A stretch of DNA of 64,000 nt, taken from NCBI GenBank assembly GCA_040220855.1, contig JAVJVZ010000043.1, positions 124,001 to 188,000 on the forward strand, written 5' to 3'. Positions 30,940-39,706 of the stretch are shown piece by piece (positions within the stretch are counted from its first letter, which is position 1; every line of letters begins with the position of its first letter). The position numbers were made by a program, and so were the translations under genes. This DNA comes from JACKNG01 sp040220855. GTDB lineage: Bacteria; Pseudomonadota; Gammaproteobacteria; Ga0077536. The notes beneath the pieces are model-generated. The model did no database searches, was not told the DNA's origin, and worked only from the letters and a program-made list of their open reading frames with translations.

Positions 30940-33339
30940 TTAGAACTGGTACTTCAGCTCGAAGAAGACTTCGTCGTAGTTACGCAGGCCACCGATGCCC
31001 TGACGACCCGGCCCGAACACGCCGTTGACGTAGGGGTACTGGCGACCGTTCGTGCCGATGGTCGCGAAGTTCGTGAACGGCCCCGTGTCGTGGGTCGTGT
31101 TCTCGTCGCCTTCCCAGATGATGTGGAAGCCGCCCTTCACGGACCAGTGGTTGTCGATCAGCCACTCCAGGTTCAGACCGGCGACATGCGAGTTGGAGTA
31201 CTCCTCCCACACGTAGAAGCCGGTCGGCTTCAGCGTGTCGCGCATGTAGTTGCCGACGAAGAAGAACGTGGTGATCCAGTTGTGCTCGTCGACGAAGTAG
31301 CCGGTATTCTTGTCGCCCTCGTGATCCCAATACCAGGTATCGAAGATCTGCATGGACAGGAAGAACGTGCGGTCCTTATTCAGGAACGGGATGAACGTCG
31401 GGCGGTCGAAACCGAGCGAGAAGCGCATCACGTCCGAGGTATCGGTCCAGTCGGCCGAGCGGGTATTGTTGACCAGCTCGTCGAAGGTCCACGACGACTC
31501 GATACGCATCACGACACCGGACCACGACTCGAAGTAGTCCATGGCGAGACCCAGGGTATGGGCCTGCTTGTACTCCTGCGACGTCTGCCCGCCCGAAAGG
31601 GGACTGCAGAACAGACCGCCGAGTTCGCTCCCACAACCAATGGCACCCAAAGACGGGTCGGTACCAACCCACAGCGGGGCATAGTTGCCGCTGGCGATGG
31701 CATTGCGCGCCGCCTGCTGGTACGGGCCAGGATTGCTCGCCAGCAGCTTCGCTGCACGCTGCGCGCTGACCGACAGCACAGGCTCGCTGACACCGGTCGC
31801 GGCTGCAGCGTTCAGGCGCGCGACGTTGCCGTTCGCCATGTCCGCACGAACCTGGGCCGGGATGTTGCCCGTCGGGTAGATCGAGCGCGCCACCGCGAGG
31901 TCGCCGATGTTCATGTTCGCATTGGCCAGGTCCTGTGCAGCCACGTTATGCCCGATCAGGCGGCTGTTCAGGTTGACGGTGTGGAACTTGAACACGGGAA
32001 TGTCGTTCCAGCCATACCAGTGCGACACCGCGAAGCGGAAGTCGGACAGGCGGAACTCCCAGCGGAAACCCGCCTCGGTGTTGTCGATGTCCCAGTCCGG
32101 GCGGTTGTTGACGTTCAGGCCCTGCGGGGTGCCGAAGCCCGACGGCAGACGCTGGTCGAGGGGACCGCGTGAGCCGCAGACGTCGTCCTGCTGGATGGTG
32201 ACGCCCGCGACCTGGCCATTCTGCACTGCCGCCGGACCGAAGCAGGGCTCGGTCGAGAAGTAGTGGTTGAAGATGGCAAAGGTGCTGGTGTCCTTGCTGA
32301 ACGGGTGTGCCCAGAAGTGCGAGGGGTTACCCAGGCCGACCTGCTGGTACTGGTCGAAGTTCCACACCACCTGGATGGCGTTGTCGGTCAGCGGGCCGAA
32401 CGAGCCGGCCTTGTACTGGATCGACGCCATCCACTGCGGGATGCGGATGTCCTCGAACGAGTCGAAGAAGAAGTGCTGGCCGAAGTCGACCGGGTTGATC
32501 AGGTCCTGCAGGCGGAAGAAGTCCGTCTTGCCCCACACGATCTGCTGCTTGCCGACACGAATCCACCAGTCGTCGATGACCGCGTCCGCGTAGAGTTCGC
32601 GGAACGGGTAGAGACGGCCGTTGGAATCGGTGTTGGCCATGGCGACGTCGCTGTTGTCGATATTGAGGTCGACACAGCCATCGCAGCGCAGGTTGAGGTT
32701 GGAAGACTTCTGCACGACCTGCGGGAAGCCCGACACGGTGGTCAGCGCGAGACCGCCGCCCTGGGGCAGGCCGGTGCCCGGGATCTGGCGAATCTTCTGG
32801 CGGTTCTTGCCGTAGCGGAACGCGACTTCGAAGTTCTCCGCCATGTAGGACGGGTTGACGATGCCCTGGGTGACCAGCTTGCCGACACCGCCGGTGGAGG
32901 TGAAACCGTCACCGAGTGCGAAGTCGAAGCCACCCCAGCCGAGGCCGTCATTGGCGAAGTTGAATACACCGCGGTCCTGCGTCGAGGGTTCCGTGGTGCC
33001 CTGGCCGATGCGGTTGGAGCTGAAGTTGCCGGTGTCCTGGACGATGTCGTATTCGGGACGCAGGATGGTCACGAAGGTCAGCTCGTCGAAGATGCCGACA
33101 TCGGTGTACTGCAACGCGGCTTCGACCTGAAGCCGCTGAATCCACTGTCCCAGATACGCCGGCCCGGAACCAATCCGGGAGCGAATCTCACTCTTCAGGA
33201 AACCTTCCACCTCGAGCTCGCCACCAAGGGCGTCGATCGTGATGCGCGCCTGTGACGGTACGGCGAATGACGCCAGTGCCACAGCAGCGAGGGTTCCTTG
33301 AAAAGCGCCTTTCAAGTGCTTCATGGTTTTGTCTCCCAT
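30940..33339 (-). CDS. DUF1302 outer-membrane beta-barrel protein
   Basis: DUF1302 protein of 799 residues with a signal peptide (GTLAAVALASFAVPSQA, cut near 31) and a C-terminal strand ending in Phe (FFELKYQF), the outer-membrane barrel signature. Aromatic-rich amphipathic strands run through 40-360 and 590-799. Six cysteines (219, 222, 366, 388, 569, 578) are unusual for a barrel and could form loop disulfides. A helical insert, Ala/Asn-rich, occupies about 465-555. ATG 33339 has GAAGGGGG upstream. It is 32 bp downstream of the RND gene and ends at an intrinsic terminator. Role: channel or receptor for hydrophobic compounds, inferred from known co-occurrence. Confidence 0.88.
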   Translation of the reverse strand: MGDKTMKHLKGAFQGTLAAVALASFAVPSQARITIDALGGELEVEGFLKSEIRSRIGSGPAYLGQWIQRLQVEAALQYTDVGIFDELTFVTILRPEYDIVQDTGNFSSNRIGQGTTEPSTQDRGVFNFANDGLGWGGFDFALGDGFTSTGGVGKLVTQGIVNPSYMAENFEVAFRYGKNRQKIRQIPGTGLPQGGGLALTTVSGFPQVVQKSSNLNLRCDGCVDLNIDNSDVAMANTDSNGRLYPFRELYADAVIDDWWIRVGKQQIVWGKTDFFRLQDLINPVDFGQHFFFDSFEDIRIPQWMASIQYKAGSFGPLTDNAIQVVWNFDQYQQVGLGNPSHFWAHPFSKDTSTFAIFNHYFSTEPCFGPAAVQNGQVAGVTIQQDDVCGSRGPLDQRLPSGFGTPQGLNVNNRPDWDIDNTEAGFRWEFRLSDFRFAVSHWYGWNDIPVFKFHTVNLNSRLIGHNVAAQDLANANMNIGDLAVARSIYPTGNIPAQVRADMANGNVARLNAAAATGVSEPVLSVSAQRAAKLLASNPGPYQQAARNAIASGNYAPLWVGTDPSLGAIGCGSELGGLFCSPLSGGQTSQEYKQAHTLGLAMDYFESWSGVVMRIESSWTFDELVNNTRSADWTDTSDVMRFSLGFDRPTFIPFLNKDRTFFLSMQIFDTWYWDHEGDKNTGYFVDEHNWITTFFFVGNYMRDTLKPTGFYVWEEYSNSHVAGLNLEWLIDNHWSVKGGFHIIWEGDENTTHDTGPFTNFATIGTNGRQYPYVNGVFGPGRQGIGGLRNYDEVFFELKYQF

Positions 33340-33371
33340 GTTTCCCCCTTCAAAAATGGCCATGCACACCG

Positions 33372-35816
33372 TCAGGTGCGCCTGGCCGACTCATGCTCAT
33401 GAATATAAGCATCCTCTTCCACCGCGCGGCTCGAGACGTCGCCGGTTTCGGCGTCGTCGACGTGCGACTTCATGACGAAGTTCGGCTTGAAGACCTTTAC
33501 CAGCAGCGGCAGCAACGAGATCGCGCCGACCATGTTGCTGACCATCAGCAGCGAGAGCAGCATCGCCATCTCGCTGTTGAACCGGAGCGAGGACCCCGGA
33601 ATCCAGTAGGCGATGCCGGCGACCACGGTCACCGCGGTGAACAGCACCGCCGCGCCGGTGGTTGCCAGTGATACGCGCACGGCATCGTCGAGAGAGCGAT
33701 GACGCACCTCCTCGCGGATACGATCGAGCATGTAGATGGCGTAGTCGACGCCGAGACCGATACCGACCGCCGTCACCGGCAGCGTGTTGATGTTGAGGCC
33801 GATACCGCGGAAGCCCATGTAGGCGCGGTTGATGAGCACCGCCATCGCGAGCACCACGAACACCAGCAACGCGGCCGTGATCGAGCGGTAGGTCGCCATC
33901 ACGGAGAGCATCACGACGATCATGATGAGGATGGTCTGGTTCAGCTCCGATTGCTGGACCTCCTCGTTGCCGGCCGCGGTGGTGCCGATGATGCCGCCGG
34001 CGAAACGCGGCGTGACACCTTCGAGTGCCGCCTGGACGTCGTCACGTGCGAGGTAGTCCTTGGCCGCCTGAACCGCCGCCGTGACGGTCGGGCCGGTAGC
34101 GTCCTTGAAGAACACGACGAAGTTCGCGGTGCGCCCCTCGAGATCCATGTACTCGAGGATGACGCCCGGAATGGCCGCACCTGCCTCGTACATGAACAGG
34201 GTGTTGCCGACATCGCGCTGGGTCGACGGGATCAGCGACCAGCGCGGGTCGTCATAGTGATACAGGCGGTTGATCGAGCGCACCAGGTTGGGAATGTCGC
34301 GCGTGCCACCGAAGTTGACCACGCTCGACATGTGGCGCCCGAACTCCTCCATCACCTTGACCACCACCGGGTCCTTCATCTTGTGCGCCTCGTCAGCCTC
34401 GAAGTAGATGCTGAACTGGTTGGCGCCCGCGAACTTGCCGGCAATGTGCGCAGCGGCGGTGTTGTACTCGGAATCACCGAAGAGAATCGGCGAGCCCGGC
34501 TTCTCCTCGCCGACTACCATGTCCTTGCCGTACCAGATGCTCGCGGCAATGATGAGGATGGCGAGACCGAACAGCGGTACTGGCGCCTTCGGCGAGGTCA
34601 GGAATACCGACCAGCTCGCCATGATGCGCGAGTAGAGGTGCTTGTGCTCCTCCTCGCGGCTGACATGCGGGCGCGGCAGGAAGGACAGCACCACTGGCAC
34701 GAGGATGGTCACCGTGACGAGGTTGCTCATCGACCAGAAGCTGCAGAAGTAACCCAGCTTGGCGATGATCGGGATGGACGACACCGCCAGCACGAGCAGG
34801 CCGGCGGCATCGGTGAAGATGGCAATCGACGCAGGAACGATGAGCTCGCCCATGGCGGTACGGACCGCCTGTTCTCGCGTCTGGCCGACGCGAATCTCGT
34901 CGTGGTAGCGCTCCATCATCTGCACGCAGTGGCTGGCTGTACGCGCGGAGATGAGAATCGGCACGACGAGGATGAGCGGGTCGAGGTTGTAGCCCATCCA
35001 GCCGACGAAGCCGAGGCCCCAGATCGCCGACATGCCGGTGCCGACGAGCGGTACGAAGACGCCGGCGATCGAACGGAAGTGCAGGTAGAGCAGCACCACC
35101 ATGACCAATGCGGTGATGCCGAAGATTTTCGCGAGCTCGGCGGAGTGGTAGTAGATCCAGCCCTTCAGCATCGGCTCGCCGGCGATGTAGAGCGTCGTCT
35201 CACCGTCGGCCTCGACCTCATCCTTCAGCTCCTTGAGGCGCGTGAAGATGGTGTTGTAGTCGAGACGCTCCTCGTCGAACCCGGCGAGGATCAGCGCGGC
35301 GGTGCCGTCGGCGGAGATGTAGGTGCCGTAGACGATGTCGTTGTTGAACGATTCCTCGCGCAGCTGCTTGAGGCCTTCGGCATCCTCGGGGATGTCGCGC
35401 GGGAGCACCGGCTCCGACTTGATCAGACCGCCTGCGGTGGTGCGGATGCGGCGAATCTTGGGGTGGGCGATGCTTGCCACCTGGTAGTGGTTGACGCCCT
35501 GGATGAGATCGACCTCCTCGGTGAGGTGCTTGACCTTCTCCAGCGTCTTCTTCGTGAAGATGTCGCCTTCCCCTTCCACCTGCAGGGACATCGTGACCAC
35601 GTTGGCGCCGCCGAAGGTCTGCTTCATGCGGTTGTAGTTCTTGATGTACTCGTGCTTCGCCGGCAGCAGATCGGCGAAGCGCGAATAGACCTCGATGGTC
35701 GGCAGGGAGTACGCGAGCGCCAGCGTCGGGATGATGATGAGTGCCAGCGTGACGAAACGGTGATCCAGCATCCAGTTGGCCAGACGCTGGCCCATAGTCA
35801 GATTTTCTTGCTGCAA
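33372..35816 (-). CDS. RND-superfamily (MMPL-type) transporter
   Basis: Large inner-membrane RND protein of about 814 residues with two repeats, each a transmembrane helix, a large periplasmic loop and five more helices. First repeat: helix LALIIIPTLALAYSL, loop about 60-250, then ITALVMVVLLYLHF onward. Second repeat: PLFGLAILIIAASIW, loop, then ILIMIVVMLSVMATY onward. Motifs GIGLGVDYAIYMLDR and SISTDAAG-like (FTDAAGLLVLAVS) are typical of the MMPL/HAE3 class, linked to lipid, hopanoid or hydrocarbon transport. No MFP or TolC gene is adjacent. TTG 35816 is preferred over ATG 35795 since GGGGAGG precedes TTG and nothing precedes the ATG. Direction (import or export) is unknown. Confidence 0.88.
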   Translation of the reverse strand: MQQENLTMGQRLANWMLDHRFVTLALIIIPTLALAYSLPTIEVYSRFADLLPAKHEYIKNYNRMKQTFGGANVVTMSLQVEGEGDIFTKKTLEKVKHLTEEVDLIQGVNHYQVASIAHPKIRRIRTTAGGLIKSEPVLPRDIPEDAEGLKQLREESFNNDIVYGTYISADGTAALILAGFDEERLDYNTIFTRLKELKDEVEADGETTLYIAGEPMLKGWIYYHSAELAKIFGITALVMVVLLYLHFRSIAGVFVPLVGTGMSAIWGLGFVGWMGYNLDPLILVVPILISARTASHCVQMMERYHDEIRVGQTREQAVRTAMGELIVPASIAIFTDAAGLLVLAVSSIPIIAKLGYFCSFWSMSNLVTVTILVPVVLSFLPRPHVSREEEHKHLYSRIMASWSVFLTSPKAPVPLFGLAILIIAASIWYGKDMVVGEEKPGSPILFGDSEYNTAAAHIAGKFAGANQFSIYFEADEAHKMKDPVVVKVMEEFGRHMSSVVNFGGTRDIPNLVRSINRLYHYDDPRWSLIPSTQRDVGNTLFMYEAGAAIPGVILEYMDLEGRTANFVVFFKDATGPTVTAAVQAAKDYLARDDVQAALEGVTPRFAGGIIGTTAAGNEEVQQSELNQTILIMIVVMLSVMATYRSITAALLVFVVLAMAVLINRAYMGFRGIGLNINTLPVTAVGIGLGVDYAIYMLDRIREEVRHRSLDDAVRVSLATTGAAVLFTAVTVVAGIAYWIPGSSLRFNSEMAMLLSLLMVSNMVGAISLLPLLVKVFKPNFVMKSHVDDAETGDVSSRAVEEDAYIHEHESARRT

Positions 35817-36274
35817 GGCAACCTCCCCGGGGTTATCGGCAGTGTCGGTCGTGGACCGCGGCCACAGGCTAAACGCGGGCGGATTCTCGCATGATTGTGG
35901 TAAAAGATAAACATCCGTTATGTTGCGCAAGCGCAACGTTTTTAGCGGGTTCGGGCTGCTCGACAAGTGGCCCGCGGCCTGACATTGCAAGGCGTTGCGT
36001 GCGTTCCACGCTACCGGCGGGCGGCGACCCTACGCTGCCGCATGTGGCGCAAGCCACGCGGCGGGCGCGATCTGCGTGCGCAGCAGCAGCACACGGCGTC
36101 GTGTGTCGACCGCGCCGGGGGCCGGCCCGGGGCAGGTGGAAACCCGGACGGCGGGGCAAGGCAGTGGATATCGAGCCTGCCCCGTTTTGGGACACTCCCG
36201 TGGCTCGCTTGCACGGGTGCGGCCTTCGTTGCACATTGGCGCGGTTTTTCCCAACGCCGGACGACATCAGATCC
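35817..36274. promoter_or_regulatory. 458-bp divergent control region with palindrome GTTGCGC-AA-GCGCAAC
   Basis: Gene-free stretch between the RND gene (minus) and the flavin reductase gene (plus). A perfect 7-bp dyad with a 2-bp centre lies at 35922-35937 in an A+T-rich patch (35885-35950). Read on the minus strand, TTGCGC (complement of 35924-35929 region) followed 15 bp on by TATCTT could be a promoter for the RND-DUF1302 operon. The T-rich bases after the dyad on the plus strand also make it terminator-like, but no plus-strand gene lies upstream. The remaining GC-rich part (35950-36270) has no clear element; its open frame is not protein-like. Confidence 0.5.
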
Positions 36275-36772
36275 ATGACCGACAAACCGATCACCGCCGA
36301 AGCCTTCCGACGCGCCTGCGGCCAGTGGGCCACCGGGGTTTCCATCGTCACCACGGCTGACGGCGCAGGTGCGCCCTACGGCCTGACCATGAACGCCGTC
36401 ACCTCGCTCTCGCTCGACCCGCCGATGTTCCTGGTCTGTGTCGACAAGGGCTCGGACACCCTCGCGCCCATGCTCGAGAGCCGTGTTTTCTGCGTCAACG
36501 TGCTGACCCGCGCACAGGAGGACCTCTCCAACCGCTTCGCCAAGAAGGGGCAGGACAAGTTCGACGGCGTCGCCTGGTCGCGGGGCGTGAGTGGTGCACC
36601 CGTGCTCGGGGACACGCTGATCTCGATCGACTGCCGCGTGCAGGACGTATTCGATGGTGGCGACCACAAGATCTGCTGCGGCGAAGTGTGCGACATCGTC
36701 ACCAACGAATCGGTCGATGTCGAGGCGCTGCTCTACTACGCCGGGCGCTACGCAACGGTCGCACGCGGCTGA
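36275..36772 (+). CDS. Flavin reductase (HpaC/DIM6-NTAB family)
   Basis: Flavin reductase-like FMN-binding protein of 165 residues. It begins FRRACGQWATGVSIVTT, then GAPYGLTMNAVTSLSLDPP, MFLVCVD and VNVLTRAQEDLSNRFA, all diagnostic of the HpaC family that reduces FMN/FAD with NAD(P)H and hands it to a two-component monooxygenase. ATG 36275 is used; the frame is open for 384 bases upstream but that part is not family-like. No oxygenase gene is adjacent. The RutA-like LLM monooxygenase at 13625 needs such a partner. A hairpin at 36776 follows directly. Confidence 0.9.
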   Translation: MTDKPITAEAFRRACGQWATGVSIVTTADGAGAPYGLTMNAVTSLSLDPPMFLVCVDKGSDTLAPMLESRVFCVNVLTRAQEDLSNRFAKKGQDKFDGVAWSRGVSGAPVLGDTLISIDCRVQDVFDGGDHKICCGEVCDIVTNESVDVEALLYYAGRYATVARG

Positions 36773-36775
36773 CGG

Positions 36776-36799
36776 ACGCGGCATCTTCTTGTGCCGCGT
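36776..36799 (+). terminator. Hairpin, 8-bp stem, after the flavin reductase gene
   Basis: ACGCGGCA (36776-36783) pairs with 36792-36799 across TCTTCTTG. It begins four bases after the stop codon. No long T run follows. Confidence 0.5.
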
Positions 36800-36818
36800 G
36801 AGGCGGAATTGCTATGTT
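36789..36818 (+). promoter_or_regulatory. Possible promoter TTGTGC-N18-TATGTT
   Basis: TTGTGC (36789-36794) and TATGTT (36813-36818), spaced by 18 bases, lie 112-124 bp before the YCF48-like gene. The -35 overlaps the hairpin described just before. Moderate consensus match only. Confidence 0.35.
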
Positions 36819-36929
36819 AGCGCCCCGCTCCCGGGGAGGGTTACGGAGCGCACCATCTTCGCCGCCGACAAGCGCGGACCGCCTGCAGCCACTCCATAAC
36901 CGCACAACCAACTTCGAACGTCTGTACTT

Positions 36930-38189
36930 ATGGAATCGCCAATGAATGATCTGCGCTTGAGTTTCACGTCCACCGTGCTGGCGGCCTGCGCGCTCGGGGG
37001 GGCCGCGACCGTGACCGCGGAGGACGGTGGCGCGGCCTCTGCCGAAACCGCTGCCGCCGCGGCCATCCAGCGTTTCGACTTCCTCGATGCCGCTTACCTG
37101 CCCGGGCTCGACCGCATCGCGGTCGCCGGGCTGCACGGCCTCGTCGGCCTGATCGAGGTCGGCGACGGCACCGCCACGCTCGAACTGGTCGAAGGGCGCC
37201 CGGACAAGGACTTCACCGCCCTCGCGCAGGTCGGCGACGACAGCGCCCTGCTCGGCACGTCGACCGGCCACCTGTACCGCTTCGACGGCAAGAAGGCGAC
37301 CGAGATTGCCGCCCTGTCCGAGTACAACGAACCGATCCTCGACATCGACGCCGGCCAGGCCGGCATCTGGGTGGTTGGCGCACGCGGGCTGGTCGCGCGC
37401 AGCACCGATGGCGAGAATTTCGAAACCGTCGAGATTCGCGACGTCACGCAACCGATGACGACCTTCCCCGGCGCCCAGCCGGCGGACTGGTATTTCGGGG
37501 TCAGTAACGTCGATCTGGAGTCGGTCGAGTTCACCGCCTTCGTCAATGGCGAGCCGGCAGTCGAGGAAGAGCACTACATCATGTTCCCCGACGAGGGCTT
37601 CGTGCAGTTCCAGACCCAGCTCGACATGGACCCACCGCCTTCGATCGCTTTCAAGTTCAATCCCGGCCCGCCTTTTCGTATCGGTGACGTATCGTGGAAC
37701 GTCGTGATGGTCGAAGGCAGCACCGTAACCCTGGCCGGTGAGTTCGGCATGGTGCTGCAGAGCACCGACAACGGCGAAACCTGGGTGCGCCGCGACACCA
37801 GTTTCGTGCCGCGCGAACCCGAGCCAGCCTACTGGCTGGCCGGTGCACAGGAAGGCGAAACCCTGTGGCTGACCGGCGCGGCGGGGGTCAGCCAGCGCAG
37901 CACCGATGGCGGTGCGACCTGGATCGACAACCCCAAGCCGGGTCGCGAAGGCATCTTCGGCATTACGCTGATGGAGAACAAGACACCCGTCATCGCCGGC
38001 GCCGTCGGCCTCATCGGTTTCCTCGAGGACGGTAAGTGGCAGCTCGCCGATCGCACGCGCCTCAAGCTGTTGTCATGGCTGAAGACGCCGGTCGTGATGC
38101 CGGATGGCAGCCTGCTGATCATGGGCGGTCGCGCCACCGCGATCCGCTACAAGGACGGCGAGTTCCAGCGCGTGCCGGTATCGCTCTGA
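36930..38189 (+). CDS. Exported YCF48/BNR-like beta-propeller protein
   Basis: Protein of 419 residues (415 if the ATG at 36942 is used, which has GGA at a better distance). A signal peptide is present (STVLAACALGGAATVTA). The mature part has repeated beta-propeller blades with Asp-box/BNR-type motifs: RSTDGENFETV, QSTDNGETWVRR, QRSTDGGATWIDN, each followed by GxxGxx strands (GARGLVA, GEFGMVL, GAAGVSQ, GAVGLIGF). This is the YCF48/photosystem-II-stability-factor-like class that accompanies RND transporters and DUF1302/DUF1329 proteins. Probably a periplasmic assembly or partner subunit. It ends before a strong hairpin. Confidence 0.85.
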   Translation: MESPMNDLRLSFTSTVLAACALGGAATVTAEDGGAASAETAAAAAIQRFDFLDAAYLPGLDRIAVAGLHGLVGLIEVGDGTATLELVEGRPDKDFTALAQVGDDSALLGTSTGHLYRFDGKKATEIAALSEYNEPILDIDAGQAGIWVVGARGLVARSTDGENFETVEIRDVTQPMTTFPGAQPADWYFGVSNVDLESVEFTAFVNGEPAVEEEHYIMFPDEGFVQFQTQLDMDPPPSIAFKFNPGPPFRIGDVSWNVVMVEGSTVTLAGEFGMVLQSTDNGETWVRRDTSFVPREPEPAYWLAGAQEGETLWLTGAAGVSQRSTDGGATWIDNPKPGREGIFGITLMENKTPVIAGAVGLIGFLEDGKWQLADRTRLKLLSWLKTPVVMPDGSLLIMGGRATAIRYKDGEFQRVPVSL

Positions 38190-38212
38190 CCGGCAGCAGG
38201 CCACGTTGAGCA

Positions 38213-38240
38213 GAAGAAGGGGCCCGCGGGCCCCTTCTTC
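38213..38240. terminator. Perfect 13-bp stem between convergent genes
   Basis: GAAGAAGGGGCCC (38213-38225) pairs with 38228-38240. It lies 24 bp after the YCF48-like gene and 55 bp beyond the tag stop on the other strand. The ends of the stem give a short TTCTTC on either strand, so it may work in both directions. Confidence 0.75.
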
Positions 38241-38295
38241 GTTCCTGGCCGGTCGCCGCGTTGGGCACCGTGGGCGCGAGGCCGCGGTCCCTCGG

Positions 38296-38898
38296 TCAGC
38301 GACGGGGCACCGCACAGGCCGCGATGATCTCGGGGCGGCGAAAGCAGTCCACCGCGTGGTCGTTGACCACGCCGGCGGCCTGCAGCAGCGCGTAGACGAT
38401 GGTCGAGCCGACGAACTTGAAACCACGCCGACGCAGTTCGCGGCTGAGCGCATCCGACAACGGGCTCGTCGCCGGGTAATCGGCGAGTGTTCTTGGCGCA
38501 TTGACGACCGGCTGCCCGTCGACGTGCGACCACAGCCAGGTGGCGAAGCCGTCGTACTCCGCCTGCACATCGAGAAAGGCACGTGCATTGACCGCGAGCG
38601 ACTCGAGCTTGCGCCGGTTACGCACCAGTCCGGCGTTCTGCATCAGCCGCTCGACGTCGGCCGCACCGAAGCGTGCGACCTGCGCGGGATCGAAACCCGC
38701 CAGTGCCGCCCGATAGGCTTCACGCTTGCGTAACACGGTGTACCAGCTGAGCCCGGCTTGCGCACCTTCCAAGACGAGCAGCTCGAACAGGCGGCCGTCG
38801 TCGTGCACGGGCACGCCCCACTCTTCGTCGTGATAGGCCACGTAATCGGGTTTGGTCGTGTCCAGCCACGGGCAGCGCGGCAGCGTAGCGGCGTTCAT
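38296..38898 (-). CDS. tag: DNA-3-methyladenine glycosylase I
   Basis: Base-excision-repair glycosylase of 200 residues that removes 3-methyladenine. The N-terminal CPW (Cys9), AYHDEEWGVP with His23, FELLVLEGAQAGLSW with the key Glu (about 44), GFKFVGSTIVYALLQA and the C-terminal NDHAVDCF (His/Cys) match Tag, including the zinc-binding Cys-His-His-Cys set. ATG 38898 is chosen because GGGAGGGG lies immediately before; another ATG 15 bases upstream is less well placed. It is a stand-alone gene between a bidirectional hairpin and the divergent GST gene. Confidence 0.95.
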   Translation of the reverse strand: MNAATLPRCPWLDTTKPDYVAYHDEEWGVPVHDDGRLFELLVLEGAQAGLSWYTVLRKREAYRAALAGFDPAQVARFGAADVERLMQNAGLVRNRRKLESLAVNARAFLDVQAEYDGFATWLWSHVDGQPVVNAPRTLADYPATSPLSDALSRELRRRGFKFVGSTIVYALLQAAGVVNDHAVDCFRRPEIIAACAVPRR

Positions 38899-38999
38899 AT
38901 CATCCCCTCCCATGTCATTTTGTCGCGCTGCCCGCGGCGTCGCTGCAGCGACGCCGCGGTCCCCGTTATGATGCCGCCTCCCTGCATCGGAGCCACTCC

Positions 39000-39653
39000 A
39001 TGAAGTATTTCGATTTCGCCATCGCGCCGAACCCTCGCCGCGTCGACCTCTTCATCTACGAAAAGGGCCTCGAGATCGAGACCGTCGAGGTCAACCTGCG
39101 CAATGGTGCCCAGTTCGAGGCGGATTTCCTTGCCATCAATCCGCAGGCGACGGTGCCGTGCCTGCAGCTCGACGATGGCAGCGTGATCAGCGAGACGATG
39201 GCGATCTGCCGATATCTCGAGGCGGTTCATCCATCCCCTTGCCTGTTCGGCGCAACGCCAGCCGCGATCGCCGCCATCGAAACCTGGAACCGCCGCGCCG
39301 AGATCGAAGGCTTCCTGCCGACTGCCGACGCCCTGCGCAACGAGGGCGATCGCTTCCGCGACCGCGCCGTGCCCGGGACGCGCAACTACGCGCAGATCCC
39401 CGCGCTGGTGGCGCGCGGCAAGGCGCGCGCGCAGGGTTTCCTGGAAGACCTCGATCGACAGCTCGCCGGTCGCGAGTTCGTTGCCGTGGACGAATTCTCC
39501 ATGGCCGACATCAATGCCTGGGTGACGGTGGAGTTCATGGCGCGCGTCCGCGTCGAGCCGCGCCCCGAGCAGGTCGACCTGGTGCGCTGGTACCGCTCGA
39601 TCGCGGCACGGCCATCGGTGGCGCGCCTGCCGCCGGCTCCGCCGCCGGCCTGA
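39000..39653 (+). CDS. Glutathione S-transferase family protein
   Basis: GST of 217 residues. The N-terminal thioredoxin-like half runs to about 78, with NPRRVDLFIYEKG, the cis-Pro in QATVPCLQLDDGSVISETMAI (SES-type motif replaced by SET) and the C-terminal helical half contains the DINAWVTVEF core (N-capping Asp). Conjugates or reduces electrophiles with glutathione, or serves as an isomerase. Theta/beta-like pattern; class not decided. GGAG precedes ATG 39000. Divergent from tag, followed by a hairpin (39668-39697) and the convergent thiolase gene. Confidence 0.9.
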   Translation: MKYFDFAIAPNPRRVDLFIYEKGLEIETVEVNLRNGAQFEADFLAINPQATVPCLQLDDGSVISETMAICRYLEAVHPSPCLFGATPAAIAAIETWNRRAEIEGFLPTADALRNEGDRFRDRAVPGTRNYAQIPALVARGKARAQGFLEDLDRQLAGREFVAVDEFSMADINAWVTVEFMARVRVEPRPEQVDLVRWYRSIAARPSVARLPPAPPPA

Positions 39654-39667
39654 GCACGGGAAGGAGG

Positions 39668-39697
39668 CGGCGGCGCGGGCCAGGTGCCGCGCCGCCG
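39668..39697. terminator. Hairpin, 11-bp stem, 8-nt loop between convergent genes
   Basis: CGGCGGCGCGG (39668-39678) pairs with 39687-39697 across GCCAGGTG, between the GST and thiolase genes. No T tract. Confidence 0.55.
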
Positions 39698-39706
39698 TCA
39701 GCCGCA

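Noticed and set aside
33699..35894. 731-codon plus-strand open frame opposite the RND gene
   Set aside because: His/Asp/Glu-rich shadow translation without structure; the RND gene on the minus strand has membrane segments and a ribosome site.
35891..36274. N-terminal extension of the flavin reductase
   Set aside because: In-frame but rich in Arg, Pro and Gly without family similarity; the HpaC-like protein starts at 36275.
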